Assembly: GCA_026545765.1 (NCBI GenBank)
Contig: CM048843.1
Coordinates: 90,087,050 to 90,151,049, forward strand
Direction: 5' to 3'
Length of the DNA stretch: 64,000 nt
Source of the DNA: Plantago major
Taxonomy: Eukaryota; Streptophyta; Magnoliopsida; Lamiales; Plantaginaceae
Part shown: one piece after another, positions 1 through 13,779 of the stretch
Layout: each line of letters opens with the position of its first letter
How positions within the stretch are numbered: the first letter of the stretch is position 1
Notes under the pieces: generated by a model
What the model was told of the DNA's origin: nothing
Databases searched by the model: none
The model's input: only the letters and a program-made list of their open reading frames with translations
Program-made: the position numbers and the translations under genes

Positions 1-3000
1 GGGTAGTACACGATTTTTTGTGAAGCACTCGATAGAGTTAGTTTGTGTCAAATATTATTGACATTATATGGTTTGTGGTATGAAACCTATTCTACGCACA
101 TATTGAACAATTTTGCTTGATCGAACCTCAATTTAAAAACGAATTTCCGAGACCTCTTGTCTTCAATAAAACTCAAAGGGGGTAGTACACGATTTTTTGT
201 GAAACACTTGGTAGAGTAAGTTTGTGTCAAATTTTAATGACATGACATGGTTTGTGGTATGAAACCTATTCTAAGCAAATATTGAACTATTTTGGTTGAT
301 CGAACCTCGATTTAAAAACGTATTTCCGAGACCTCTTGTCTTCAATAAAACTCAAAGGGGGTAGTACACGATTTTCTGTGAAACACTCGATAGAGTTAAT
401 TTGTGTCAAATATTATTCACATTATATGGTTTGTGGTATGAAACCTATTCTACGCACATATTGAACTATTTTGGTTCATCAATCCTCGATTTAAAAACGT
501 ATTTCCGAGACCTCTTGTCTTCAATAAAACTCAAAGGGGGTAGTACACGATTTTCTGTGAAACACTCGATAGAGTTAATTTGTGTCAAATATTATTCACA
601 TGATATGGTTTGTGGTATTAAACCTATTCTACGCACATATTGAACTATTTTCGTTGATCGAACCTCGAGTTAAAAACGTATTTCCGAGATTTCTTGTCTT
701 CAATAAAACTCAACGGGGGTACTACACGATTTTTTGTGAAACACTTGGTAGAGTAAGTTTGTGTCAAATTTTATTCACATGACATGGTTTGTGGTATGAA
801 ACCTATTGTATGCACATATTGAACTATTTTGCTTGATCAAACCTCGATTTAAAAACGTATTTCCGAGACCTCTTGTCTTCAATAAAACTCAAAGGAGGTA
901 GTACACGATTTTTTGTGAAACACTTGGTAGAGTAAGTTTGTGTCAAATTTTTTTCACATGACATGGTTTGTGGTATGAGACCTATTCTACGCACATATTG
1001 AACTATTTTGCTTGATCGAACCTCGATTTAAAAACGTATTTCCGAGACCTCTTGTCTTCAATAATACTAAATGGGGGTAGTACACGATTTTTTGTGAAAC
1101 ACTTGGTAGTGTAAGTTTGTGTCAATTTTTATTCACATGACATGGTTTGTGGTATGAAACCTATTCTACGCACATATTGAACTATTTTGGTAGATCGAAC
1201 CTCGATTTAAAAACGTATTTCCGAGACCTCTTGTCTTCAATAAAACTCAAAGGGGGTAGTACACGATTTTTTGTTAAACACTTGGTAGAGTAAGTTTGTG
1301 TCAATTTTTATTCACATGACATGGTTTGTGGTATGAAACCTATTCTACGCACATATTGAACTATTTTTCTTGATTGAACCTCGATTTAAAAACGTATTTT
1401 AGAGACCTCTTGTCTTCAATAAAACTCAAAGGGTGTAGTACGATTTTTGTGAAACACTTGGTAGAGTAAGTTTGTGTCAAATTTTATTCACATGACATGG
1501 TTTGTGGTATGAAACCTATTCTACGCACATATTGAACTATTTTTCTTGATTGAACCTCGATTTAAAAACGTATTTTAGAGACCTCTTGTCTTCAATAAAA
1601 CTCAAAGGGTGTAGTACACGATTTTTTGTGAAACACTTGGTAGAGTAAGTTTGTGTCAAATTTTTTTCACATGACATGGTTTGTGGTATGAGACCTATTC
1701 TACGCACATATTGAACTATTTTGCTTGATCGAACCTCGATTTAAAAACGTATTTCCGAGACCTCTTGTCTTCAATAAAACTAAATGGGGGTAGTACACGA
1801 TTTTTTGTGAAACACTTGGTAGTGTACGTTTGTGTCAATTTTTATTCACATGACATGGTTTGTGGTATGAAACCTATTCTACGCACATATTGAACTATTT
1901 TGCTTGATCAAACCTCGATTTAAAAACGTATTTCCGAGACCTCTTGTCTTCAATGATACTCAAAGGGGGTAGTACACGATCTTTTGTGAAACACTTGGTA
2001 GAGTAAGTTTGTGTCAAATTTTATTCACTTGACATGGTTTGTGGTATGAAACCTATTCTACGAACATATTGAACAATTTTGCTTGATCGAACCTCGATTT
2101 AAAAACGTATTTCCGAGACCTCTTGTCTTCAATAAAACTCAAAGGGGGTAGTACACGATTTTTTGTGAAACACTTGGTAGAGTAAGTTTGTGTCAAATTT
2201 TAATGACATGACATGGTTTGTGGTATGAAACCTATTCTACGCACATATTGAACTATTTTGCTTGATCGAACCTCGATTTAAAAACGAATTTCCGAGACCT
2301 CTTGTCTTCAATAAAACTCAAAGGGTGTAGTACACGATTTTTTGTGAAACACTTGGTAGAGTAAGTTTGTGTCAAATTTTATTCACATGACATGGTTTGT
2401 GGTATGAAACCTATTCTACGCACATATTGAACTATTTTGGTTGATCAAACCTCGATTTAAAAACGTATTTCCGAGACCTCTTGTCTTCAATAAAACTCAA
2501 AGGGGTAGTACATGATTTTTTGTGAAACACTTGGTAGAGTAAGTTTGTGTCAATTTTTATTCACATGACATGGTTTGTGATATGAAACCTATTCTACGCA
2601 CATATTGAACTATTTTTCTTGATTGAACCTCGATTTAAAAACGTATTTCAGAGACCTCTTGTCTTCAATAAAACTCAAAGGGGGTAGTACACGATTTTTT
2701 GTGAAACACTCGATAGAGTTAATTTGTGTCAAATATTATTCACATTATATGGTTTGTGGTTTGAAACCTATCCTACGCACATATTGAACTATTTTGGTTG
2801 ATCAAACCTCGATTTAAAAACGTATTTCCGAGACCTCTTGTCTTCAATAAAACTCAAAGGGGGTAGTACACGATTTTTTGTGAAACACTTGGTAGAGTAA
2901 GTTTGTGTCAAATTTTATTCACATGACATGGTTTGTGATATGAGACCTATTCTACGCACATATTGAACTATTTTGCTTGATCGAACCTCGATTTAAAAAC

Positions 3001-6000
3001 GTATTTCCGAAATCTCTTGTCTTCAATAAAACTCAATGGGGGTAGTACACGATTTTTTGTGAAACACTTGGTAGAGTAAGTTTGTGTCAAATTTTAATGA
3101 CATGACATGGTTTGTGGTATGAAACCTATTCTACGCACATATTGAACTATTTTGCTTGATCGAACCTCGATTTAAAAACGAATTTCCGACACCTCTTGTC
3201 TTCAATAAAACTCAAAGGGGGTAGTACACGATTTTTTATGAAACACTTGGTAGAGTAAGTTTGTGTCAAATTTTATTCACATGACATGGTTTGTGGTATG
3301 AAACCTATTCTAGGCACATATTGAACTATTTTGCTTGATCAAACCTCGATTTAAAAACGTATTTCCGAGACCTCTTGTCTTCAATAAAACTCAAAGGGGG
3401 TAGTACACGATTTTTTGTGAAACACTTGGTAGAGTAAGTTTGTGTCAAATTTTATTCACATGACATGGTTTGTGATATGAGACCTATTCTACGCACATAT
3501 TGAACTATTTTGCTTGATCGAACCTCGATTTAAAAACGTATTTCCGAAATCTCTTGTCTTCAATAAAACTCAATGGGGGTAGTACACGATTTTTTGTGAA
3601 ACACTTGGTAGAGTAAGTTTGTGTCAATTTTTATTCACATGACATGGTTTGTGGTATGAAACCTATTCTACGCACATATTGAACTATTTTGCTTGATTGA
3701 ACCTCGATTTAAAAACGTATTTCCGAGACCTCTTGTCTTCAATAAAACTCAAAGGGGTAGTACACGATTTTTTGTGAAACACTCGATAGAGTTAGTTTGT
3801 GTCAAATATTATTGACATTATATGGTTTGTGGTATGAAACCTATTCTACGCACATATTGAACTATTTTGGTTGATCAAACCTCGATTTAAAAACGTATTT
3901 CCGAGACCTCTTGTCTTCAATAAAACTCAAAGGGGGTAGTACACGATCTTTTGTGAAACACTTGGTAGAGTAAGTTTGTGTCAAATTTTATTCACTTGAC
4001 ATGGTTTGTGGTATGAAACCTATTCTACGCACATATTGAACAATTTTGCTTGATCGAAACTCGATTTAAAAACGTATTTCCGAGACCTCTTGTCTTCAAT
4101 AAAACTCAAAGGGGGTAGTACACGATTTTTTGTGAAACACTTGGTAGAGTAAGTTTGTGTCAAATTTTAATGACATGACATGGTTTGTGGTATGAAACCA
4201 ATTCTACGCACATATTGAACTATTTTGCTTGATCAAACCTCGATTTAAAAACGTATTTCCGAGACCTCTTGTCTTCAATAAAACTCGAAGGGGGTAGTAC
4301 ACGATTTTTTGTGAAACACTTGGTAGAGTAAGTTTGTGTCAAATTTTATTCACATGACATGGTTTGTGGTATGAAACCTATTCTACGCACATATTGAACA
4401 ATTTTGCTTGATCCAACCTCGATTTAAAAACGTATTTCCGAGACCTCTTGTCTTCAATAAAACTCAAAGGGGGTAGTACACGATTTTTTGTGAAACACTT
4501 GGTAGAGTAAGTTTGTGTCAAATTTTATTCACATGACATGGTTTGTGATATGAGACCTATTCTACGCACATATTGAACTATTTTGCTTGATCGAACCTCG
4601 ATTTAAAAACGTATTTCCGAAACCTCTTGTCTTCAATAAAACTCAATGGGGGTAGTACACGATTTTTTGTGAAACACTCGATAGAGTTAATTTGTGTCAA
4701 ATATTATTCACATTATATGGTTTGTGGTATGAAACCTATCCTACGCACATATTGAACTATTTTGGTTGATCAAACCTCGATTTAAAAACGTATTTCCGAG
4801 ACCTCTTGTCTTCAATAAAACTCAAAGGGGTAGTACACGATTTTTTGTGAAACACTTGGTAGAGTAAGTTTGTGTCAATTTTTATTCACATGACATGGTT
4901 TGTGGTATGAAACCTATTCTACGCACATATTGAACTATTTTTCTTGATTGAACCTCGATTTAAAAACGTATTTCAGAGACCTCTTGTCTTCAATAAAACT
5001 CAAAGGGGGTATAGTACACGATTTTTTGTGAAACACTTGGTAGAGTAAGTTTGTGTCAATTTTTATTCACATGACATAGTTTGTGGTATGAAACCTATTC
5101 TACGCACATATTGAACTATTTTTCTTGATTGAACCTCGATTTAAAAATGTATTTCAGAGACCTCTTGTCTTCTATAAAACTCAAAGGGTAGTACACGATT
5201 TTTTGTGAAACACTCGATAGAGTTAATTTGTGTCAAATATTATTCACATTATATGGTTTGTGGTATGAAACCTATTCTACGCACATATTTAACTATTTTG
5301 GTTGATCAAACCTCGATTTAAAAATGTATTTCCGAGACCTCTTGTCTTCAATAAAACTCAAAGGGGTAGTAAACGATTTTTTGTGAAACACTTGGTAGAG
5401 TAAGTTTGTGTCAATTTTTATTCACATGACATGGTTTGTGATATGAAACCTATTCTACGCACATATTGAACTATTTTTCTTGATTGAACCTCGATTTAAA
5501 AACGTATTTCAGAGACCTCTTGTCTTCAATAAAACTCAAAGGGGGTAGTACACGATTTTTTGTGAAACACTCGATAGAGTTAATTTGTGTCAAATATTAT
5601 TCACATTATATGGTTTGTGGTTTGAAACCTATCCTACGCACATATTGAACTATTTTGGTTGATCAAACCTCGATTTAAAAACGTATTTCCGAGACCTCTT
5701 GTCTTCAATAAAACTCAAAGGGGGTAGTACACGATTTTTTGTGAAACACTTGGTAGAATAAGTTTGTGTCAATTTTTATTCACATGACATGGTTTGTGGT
5801 ATGAAACCTATTCTTTATTATATTGAACTATTTTTCTTGATTGAACCTCGATTTAAAAACGTATTTCAGAGACCTCTTGTCTTCAATAAAACTCAAAGGG
5901 GGTATAGTACACGATTTTTTGTGAAACACTTGGTAGAGTAAGTTTGTGTCAATTTTTATTCACATGACATAGTTTGTGGTATGAAACCTATTCTACGCAC

Positions 6001-9000
6001 ATATTGAACTATTTTTCTTGATTGAACCTCGATTTAAAAACGTATTTCAGAGACCTCTTGTCTTCTATAAAACTCAAAGGGGGTAGTACACGATTTTTTG
6101 TGAAACACTCGATAGAGTTAATTTGTGTCAAATATTATTCACATTATATGGTTTGTGGTATGAAACCTATTCTACGCACATATTTAACTATTTTGGTTGA
6201 TCAAACCTCGATTTAAAAATGTATTTCCGAGACCTCTTGTCTTCAATAAAACTCAAAGGGGGTAGTAAACGATTTTTTGTGAAACACTTGGTAGAGTAAG
6301 TTTGTGTCAATTTTTATTCACATGACATGGTTTGTGGTATGAAACCTATTCCACGCACATATTGAACTATTTTTCTTGATTGAACCTCGATTTAAAAATG
6401 TATTTCAGAGACTTCTTGTCTTCAATAAAACTCAAAGGGGGTAGTACACGATTTTTTGTGAAACACTCGATAGAGTTAATTTGTGTCAAATATTATTCAC
6501 ATTATATGGTTTGTGGTATGAAACCTATCCTACGGACATATTGAACTATTTTGGTTGATCAAACCTCAATTTAAAAACGTATTTCCGAGACCTCTTGTCT
6601 TCAATAAAACTCAAAGGGGGGGTGAAACACTTGGTAGAGTAAGTTTGTGTCAATTTTTATTCACATGACATGGTTTGTGGTATGAAACCTATTCTACGCA
6701 CATATTGAACTATTTTTCTTGATTGAACCTCGATTTAAAAACGTATTTCAGAGACCTCTTGTCTTCAATAAAACTCAAAAGGGGTAGTACACGATTTTTT
6801 GTGAAACACTCGATAGAGTTAATTTGTGTCAAATATTATTCACATTATATGGGTTGTGGTATGAAACATATCCTACGCACATATTGAACTATTTTGGTTG
6901 ATCAAACCTCGATTTAAAAACGTATTTCCGAGACCTCTTGTCTTCAATAAAACTCAAAGGGGGTAGTACACGATTTTTTGTGAAACACTTGGTAGAATAA
7001 GTTTGTGTCAATTTTTATTCACATGACATGGTTTGTGGTATGAAACCTATTCTACGCACATATTGAACTATTTTTCTTGATTGAACCTCGATTTAAAAAC
7101 GTATTTCAGAGACCTCTTGTCTTCAATAAAACTCAAAGGGGGTATAGTACACGATTTTTTGTGAAACACTTGGTAGAGTAAGTTTGTGTCAATTTTTATT
7201 CACATGACATAGTTTGTGGTATGAAACCTATTCTACATTACATATTGAACTATTTTTCTTGATTGAACCTCGATTTAAAAACGTATTTCAGAGACCTCTT
7301 GTCTTCTATAAAACTCAAAGGGGGTAGTACACGATTTTTTGTGAAACACTCGATAGAGTTAATTTGTGTCAAATATTATTCACATTATATGGTTTGTGGT
7401 ATTAAACCTATTCTACGCACATATTGAACTATTTTGGTTGATCAAACAACGATTTAAAAACGTATTTCCGAGACCTCTTGTCTTCAATAAAACTCAAAGG
7501 GGGTAGTAAACGATTTTTTGTGAAACACTTGGTAGAGTAAGTTTGTGTCAATTTTTATTCACATGACATGGTTTGTGGTATGAAACCTATTCTACGCACA
7601 TATTGAACTATTTTTCTTGATTGAACCTCGATTTAAAAACGTATTTCAGAGACCTCTTGTCTTCTATAAAACTCAAAGGGGGTAGTACACGATTTTTTGT
7701 GAAACACTCGATAGAGTTAATTTGTGTCAAATATTATTCACATTATATGGTTTGTGGTATTAAACCTATTCTACGCACATATTGAACTATTTTGGTTGAT
7801 CAAACAACGATTTAAAAACGTATTTCCGAGACCTCTTGTCTTAAATAAAACTCAAAGGGGTAGTACACGATTTTTTGTGAAACACTTGGTAGAGTAAGTT
7901 TGTGTCAATTTTTATTCACATGACATGGTTTGTGGTATGAAACCTATTCTACGCACATATTGAACTATTTTTCTTGATTGAACCTCGATTTAAAAATGTA
8001 TTTCAGAGACTTCTTGTCTTCAATAAAACTCAAAGGGGGTAGTACACGATTTTTTGTGAAACACTCGATAGAGTTAATTTGTGTCAAATATTATTCACAT
8101 TATATGGTTTGTGGTATTAAACCTATTCTACGCACATATTGAACTATTTTGGTTGATCAAACAACGATTTAAAAACGTATTTCCGAGACCTCTTGTCTTA
8201 AATAAAACTCAAAGGGGTAGTACACGATTTTTTGTGAAACACTTGGTAGAGTAAATTTTTGTCAATTTTTATTCACATGACATGGTTTGTGGTATGAAAC
8301 CTATTCTACGCACATATTGAACTATTGTTCTTGATTGAACCTAGATTTAAAAACGTATTTCAGAGACCTCTTGTCTTCAACAAAACTCAAAGGGGGTAGT
8401 ACACGATTTTTTGTGAAACACTCGATAGAGTTAATTTGTGTCAAATATTATTCACATTTTATGGTTTGTGGTATGAAACATATTCTACGCACATATTGAA
8501 CTATTTTGGTTGATCAAACCTTGATTTAAAAACGTATTTCCGAGACCTCTTGTCTTCAATAAAACTCAAAGAGGGTAGTACACGATTTTTTGTGAAACAC
8601 TTGGTAGAGTAAGTTTGTGTCAAATTTTATTCACATGACATGGTTTGTGGTATGAAACCTATTCTACGCACATATTGAACTATTTTGCTTGATCAAACCT
8701 CGATTTAAAAACGTATTTCCGAGACCTCTTGTCTTCAATAAAACTCAAAGGGGTAGTACACGATTTTTTTTGAATCACTTGGTAGAGTAAGTTTGTATCA
8801 AATTTTATTCACATGACATGGTTTGTGGTATGAAACCTATTCTACGCATATATTGAACTATTTTGCTTGATCAAACCTCGATTTAAAAACGTATTTCCGA
8901 GAACTCTTGTCTTCAATAAAACTCAAAGGGGGTAGTACACGATTTTTTGTGAAACACTTGGTAGAGTAAGTTTGTGTCAAATTTTATTCACATGACATGG

Positions 9001-12000
9001 TTTGTGGTATGAGACCAATTCTACGCACATATTGAACTATTTTGCTTGATCGAACCTCGATTTAAAAACGTATTTCCGAGACCTCTTGTCTTCAATAAAA
9101 CTCAATGGGGTAGTACACGATTTTTTGTGAAACACTTGGTAGAGTAAGTTTGTGTCAATTTTTATTCCCATGAAATGGTTTGTGGTATGAAACCTATTCT
9201 ACGCACATATTGAACTATTTTGCTTGATTGAACCTCGATTTAAAAACGTATTTCCGAGACCTCTTGTCTTCAATAAAACTCAAAGGGGTAGTACACGATT
9301 TTTTGTGAAACACTCGATAGAGTTAGTTTCTGTCAAATATTATTCACATTTATATGGTTTGTGGTATGAAATCTATTCTACGCACATATTGAACTATTTT
9401 GGTTGATCAAACCTCGATTTAAAAACGTATTTCCGAGACCTCTTGTCTTCAACAAAACTCAAATGGGGTAGTACACGATTTTTTGTGAAACTCTTGGTAG
9501 AGTAAGTTTGTGTCAATTTTTATTCACATGACATGGTTTGTGGTATGAGACCTATTCTACGCACATATTGAACTATTTTGCTTGATCGAACCTCGATTTA
9601 AAAACGTATTTCCGAGACCTCTAGTCTTCAATAAAACTCAATGGGGGTAGTACACGATTTTTTGTGAAACACTTGGTAGAGTAAGTTTGTGTCAATTTTT
9701 ATTCACATGAAATGGTTAGTGGTATCAAACCTATTCTACGCACATATTGAACTATTTTGCTTGATTGAACCTCGATTTAAAAACGTATTTCCGAGACCTC
9801 TTGTCTTCAATAAAACTCAAAGGGGGTAGTACACGATTTTTTGTGAAACACTTGGTAGAGTAAGTTTGTGTCAGATTTTAATCACATGACATGGTTTGTG
9901 GTATGAAACCTATTCTATGCACATATTGAACTATTTTGCTTGATTGAACCTCGATTTAAAAACGTATTTTCGAGACCTCTTGTCTTCAATAAAACTCAAA
10001 GGGGGTAGTACACGATTTTTTGTGAAACACTTGGTAGAGTAAGTTTGTGTCAATTTTTATTCACATGACATGGTTTGTGGTATGAAACCTATTCTACGCA
10101 CATATTGAACTATTTTTCTTGATTGAACCTCCATTTAAAAACGTATTTCAGAGACCTCCTGTCTTCAATAAAACTCAAAGGGGTAGTACACGATTTTTTG
10201 TGAAACACTCGATAGAGTTAATTTGTGTCAAATATTATTCACATTATATGGTTTGTGGTATGAAACCTATTCTACGCACATATTGAACTATTTTGGTTGA
10301 TCAAACCTCGATTTAAAAATGTATTTCCGAGACCTCTTGTCTTCAATAAAACTCAAATGGGTAGTACACGATTTTTTGTGAAACACTTGGTAGAGTAAGT
10401 TTGTGTCAATTTTTATTCACATGACATGGTTTGTGGTATGAAACCTATTCTACGCACATATTGAACTATTTTTCTTGATTGAACCTCGATTTAAAAACGT
10501 ATTTCAGAGACCTCTTGTCTTCAATAAAACTCAAAGGGGGTATAGTACACGATTTTTTGTGAAACACTTGGTAGAGTAAGTTTGTGTCAATTTTTATTCA
10601 CATGACATAGTTTGTGGTATGAAACCTATTCTACGCACATATTGAACTATTTTTCTTGATTGAACCTCGATTTAAAAACGTATTTCAGAGACCTATTGTC
10701 TTCTATAAAACTCAAAGGGGGTAGTACACGATTTTTTGTGAAACACTCGATAGAGTTAATTTGTGTCAAATATTATCCACATTATATGGTTTGTGGTATG
10801 AAACCTATCCTACGCACATATTGAACTATTTTGGTTGATCAAACCTCGATTTAAAAACGTATTTCCGAGACCTCTTGTCTTCAGTAAAACTCAAAGGGGG
10901 TAGTACACGATTTTTTGTGAAACACTTGGTAGAGTAAGTTTGTGTCAATTTTTATTCACATGACATGGTTTGTGGTATGAAACCTATTCCACGCACATAT
11001 TGAACTATTTTTCTTGATTGAACCTCGATTTAAAAATGTATTTCAGAGACCGCTTGTCTTCAATAAAACTCAAAGGGGGTAGTACACGATTTTTTGTGAA
11101 ACACTCGATAGTGTTAATTTGTGTCAAATATTATTCACATTATATGGTTTGTGGTATTAAACCTATTCTACGCACATATTGAACTATTTTGGTTGATCAA
11201 ACCACGATTTAAAAACGTATTTCCGAGACCTCTTGTCTTCTATAAAACTCAAAGGGGGTAGTACACGATTTTTTGTGAAACACTCGATAGAGTTAATTTG
11301 TGTCAAATATTATTCACATTATATGGTTTGTGGTATGAAACCTATCCTACGCACATATTGAACTATTTTGGTTGATCAAACCTCAATTTAAAAACGTATT
11401 TCCGAGACCTCTTGTCTTCAATAAAACTCAAAGGGGGGGTGAAACACTTGGTAGAGTAAGTTTGTGTCAATTTTTATTCACATGACATGGTTTGTGGTAT
11501 GAAACCTATTCCACGCACATATTGAACTATTTTTCTTGATTGAACCTCGATTTAAAAATGTATTTCAGAGACTTCTTGTCTTCAATAAAACTCAAAGGGG
11601 GTAGTACACGATTTTTTGTGAAACACTCGATAGAGTTAATTTGTGTCAAATATTATTCACATTATATGGTTTGTGGTATGAAACCTATCCTACGCACATA
11701 TTGAACTATTTTGGTTGATCAAACCTCAATTTAAAAACGTATTTCCGAGACCTCTTGTCTTCAATAAAACTCAAAGGGGTAGTACACGATTTTTTGTGAA
11801 ACACTTGGTAGAGTAAGTTTGTGTCAATTTTTATTCACATGACATGGTTTGTGGTATGAAACCTATTCTACGCACATATTGAACTATTTTTCTTGATTGA
11901 ACCTCGATTTAAAAACGATTTGAGACCTCTTGTCTTCAATAAAACTCAAAGGGGGTATAGTACACGATTTTTTGTGAAACACTTGGTAGAGTAAGTTTGT

Positions 12001-12737
12001 GTCAATTTTTATTCACATGACATAGTTTGTGGTATGAAACCTATTCTACGCACATATTGAACTATTTTTCTTGATTGAACCTCGATTTAAAAACGTATTT
12101 CAGAGACCTCTTGTCTTCTATAAAACTCAAAGGGGTAGTACACGATTTTTTGTGAAACACTCGATAGAGTTAATTTGTGTCAAATATTATTCACAATATA
12201 TGGTTTGTGGTATGAAACCTATTCTACGCACATATTTAACTATTTTGGTTGATCAAACCTCGATTTAAAAATGTATTTCCGAGACCTCTTGTCTTCAATA
12301 AAACTCAAAGGGGGTAGTAAACGATTTTTTGTGAAACACTTGGTAGAGTAAGTTTGTGTCAATTTTTATTCACATGACATGGTTTGTGATATGAAACCTA
12401 TTCTACGCACATATTGAACTATTTTTCTTGATTGAACCTCGATTTAAAAACGTATTTCACAGACCTCTTGTCTTCAATAAAACTCAGAGGGGGTAGTACA
12501 CGATTTTTTGTGAAACACTCGATAGAGTTAATTTGTGTCAAATATTATTCACATTATATGGGTTGTGGTATGAAACATATCCTACGCACATATTGAACTG
12601 TTTTGGTTGATCAAACCTCGATTTAAAAACGTATTTCCGAGACTTCTTGTCTTCAATAAAACTCAAAGGGGTAGTACATGATTTTTTGTGAAACACTTGG
12701 TAGAGTAAGTTTGTGTCAATTTTTATTCACATGACAT
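1..12737. repeat. ~179 bp satellite array, about 70 monomers, higher-order structure
   Basis: Head-to-tail monomers of about 176-181 bp fill this stretch and continue past the left edge. Each carries recognisable blocks such as GTAGTACACGATTTTTTGTG, GTTTGTGGTATGAAACCTAT and CCGAGACCTCTTGTCTTCAA. At least two subtypes are visible. Type A has CACTCGATAGAGTTAATTTG with TTGGTTGATCAAAC; type B has CACTTGGTAGAGTAAGTTTG with TTCTTGATTGAAC or GCTTGATCGAAC. From about 4670 to 8560, A units recur at about 360 or 535 bp, that is AB dimers and ABB trimers; 1-4600 is mostly B-like. Open frames inside are by-products of the repeat and not genes. The monomer length is typical of plant centromeric or subtelomeric satellites, but nothing here decides which. 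Confidence 0.97.
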
Positions 12738-12837
12738 NNNNNNNNNNNNNNNNNNNNNNNNNNNNNNNNNNNNNNNNNNNNNNNNNNNNNNNNNNNNNNN
12801 NNNNNNNNNNNNNNNNNNNNNNNNNNNNNNNNNNNNN
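12738..12837. other. assembly gap, exactly 100 N
   Basis: A run of exactly 100 N follows directly on satellite monomers. This is the usual placeholder for a gap of unknown size, so the distance and even the adjacency between the satellite and the genes to the right are not certain. Confidence 0.99.
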
Positions 12838-13287
12838 GCTATTGACATAATTTTGTTGGATAAGGTTGCAAATAATGATGTTTGACTAGTTGGATATGAT
12901 CAGAAAACAGGATGATCAAGAAATCTCACAAAATTTCCTTTTACAAGTCATAATCTGAGTGCTATGTGGATAGAGTTGGAAGAACATGATAAATGTTTCC
13001 AAACTGAAATCACTACTTGGCACAGTTTATTTCCTGTGGGCATGGGCACATAGCATTATGTCATGAGTTAGATTGTTGATTTAGCAAGACAGTCGACAGA
13101 ACCATGTTATCCCAGTTGCCATGCAGTTATTTGCCTGATAATATATCATTCCGACTAACTCTGTCTTGGCCACAAATTTCCAAGACTTGGCTTAAATTCC
13201 TTGTGATTTACAAAGTCGAAAGAAGACATCACTTATCGTCCATTGAAGGAACAATATTGGGAAGAGTAGATGATATGCTTGGTTCAT

Positions 13288-13417
13288 GACAAATTCATGT
13301 GATTCCTCATGTGATTCTGTTTGCTCAACCTTCACCAGCCACCACATAATCCAACTTGCTTATTAGCTATTGCCACTTGCTACCTAATCCTAATTTCAAT
13401 TTCCACACTATATATAC
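13288..13417 (+). promoter_or_regulatory. promoter of broken SAUR: upstream element plus TATA box
   Basis: GACAAATTCATGTGATTCC at 13288 and CACCAGCCACCACA ending near 13347 match the upstream element shared by the SAUR genes of this window. A TATATATA-like box lies at 13410-13417, about 110 bp before the ATG. The rest of 12838-13287 shows no gene or recognisable element. Confidence 0.6.
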
Positions 13418-13524
13418 ATCACATTTCTGGACTCATAACCATTAAAAAGTCCATAAACGTCTCACATTATCTAAACTATCTCTAAGCGCTTTGGTATCTA
13501 CAAAAGATTTACTTGAGAACAACA

Positions 13525-13779
13525 ATGGCTATCTACAAAGTGAGTGAGCGATCATTTACAGGGAAAAAGAACATCTCAACAGGAAGTGATGTACCAATAG
13601 GGCACTTTGCTGTTTATGTTGGGAACATGGGAAGCGTTTTGTTATTCCATATCGTACTTGAACGCCTAGATTTCCAAGATTTGCTATGTCAGGCTGAAGA
13701 AGAATACTCAGGGTTCCATCAGCCAGCAGGTGGCCTAACAATCCCATACAGCGCACTCATTTGTCAATCTCATCTCTAG
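13525..13779 (+). pseudogene. broken SAUR gene
   Basis: The ATG at 13525 opens a SAUR frame (MAIYKVSERSFTGKK..., then GHFAVYVG). The central block then leaves the family pattern: instead of [20 protein letters not shown] the frame reads through altered sequence, recovers [15 protein letters not shown] and GGLTIP, and loses frame again after that, so the usual C-terminus [14 protein letters not shown] is absent. Fragments of the expected peptide, for example KRFVIP, are still visible in another frame, so several small indels are the simplest explanation. Intact SAURs in this window have 92 residues (90 in one copy). SAUR proteins inhibit PP2C.D phosphatases and so raise plasma membrane proton-pump activity in growing cells; this copy probably does not. 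It is an isolated plus-strand copy, separated from the main cluster by the transposon block. Confidence 0.8.

Noticed and set aside
401-12268. Open frames of 60-80 codons in the satellite
   Set aside because: They recur with the monomer, differ by monomer variants and have no promoter or family match; by-products of the repeat.
1-12737. CRISPR-like array
   Set aside because: The repeats are long, contiguous monomers without unique spacers, in eukaryotic DNA.
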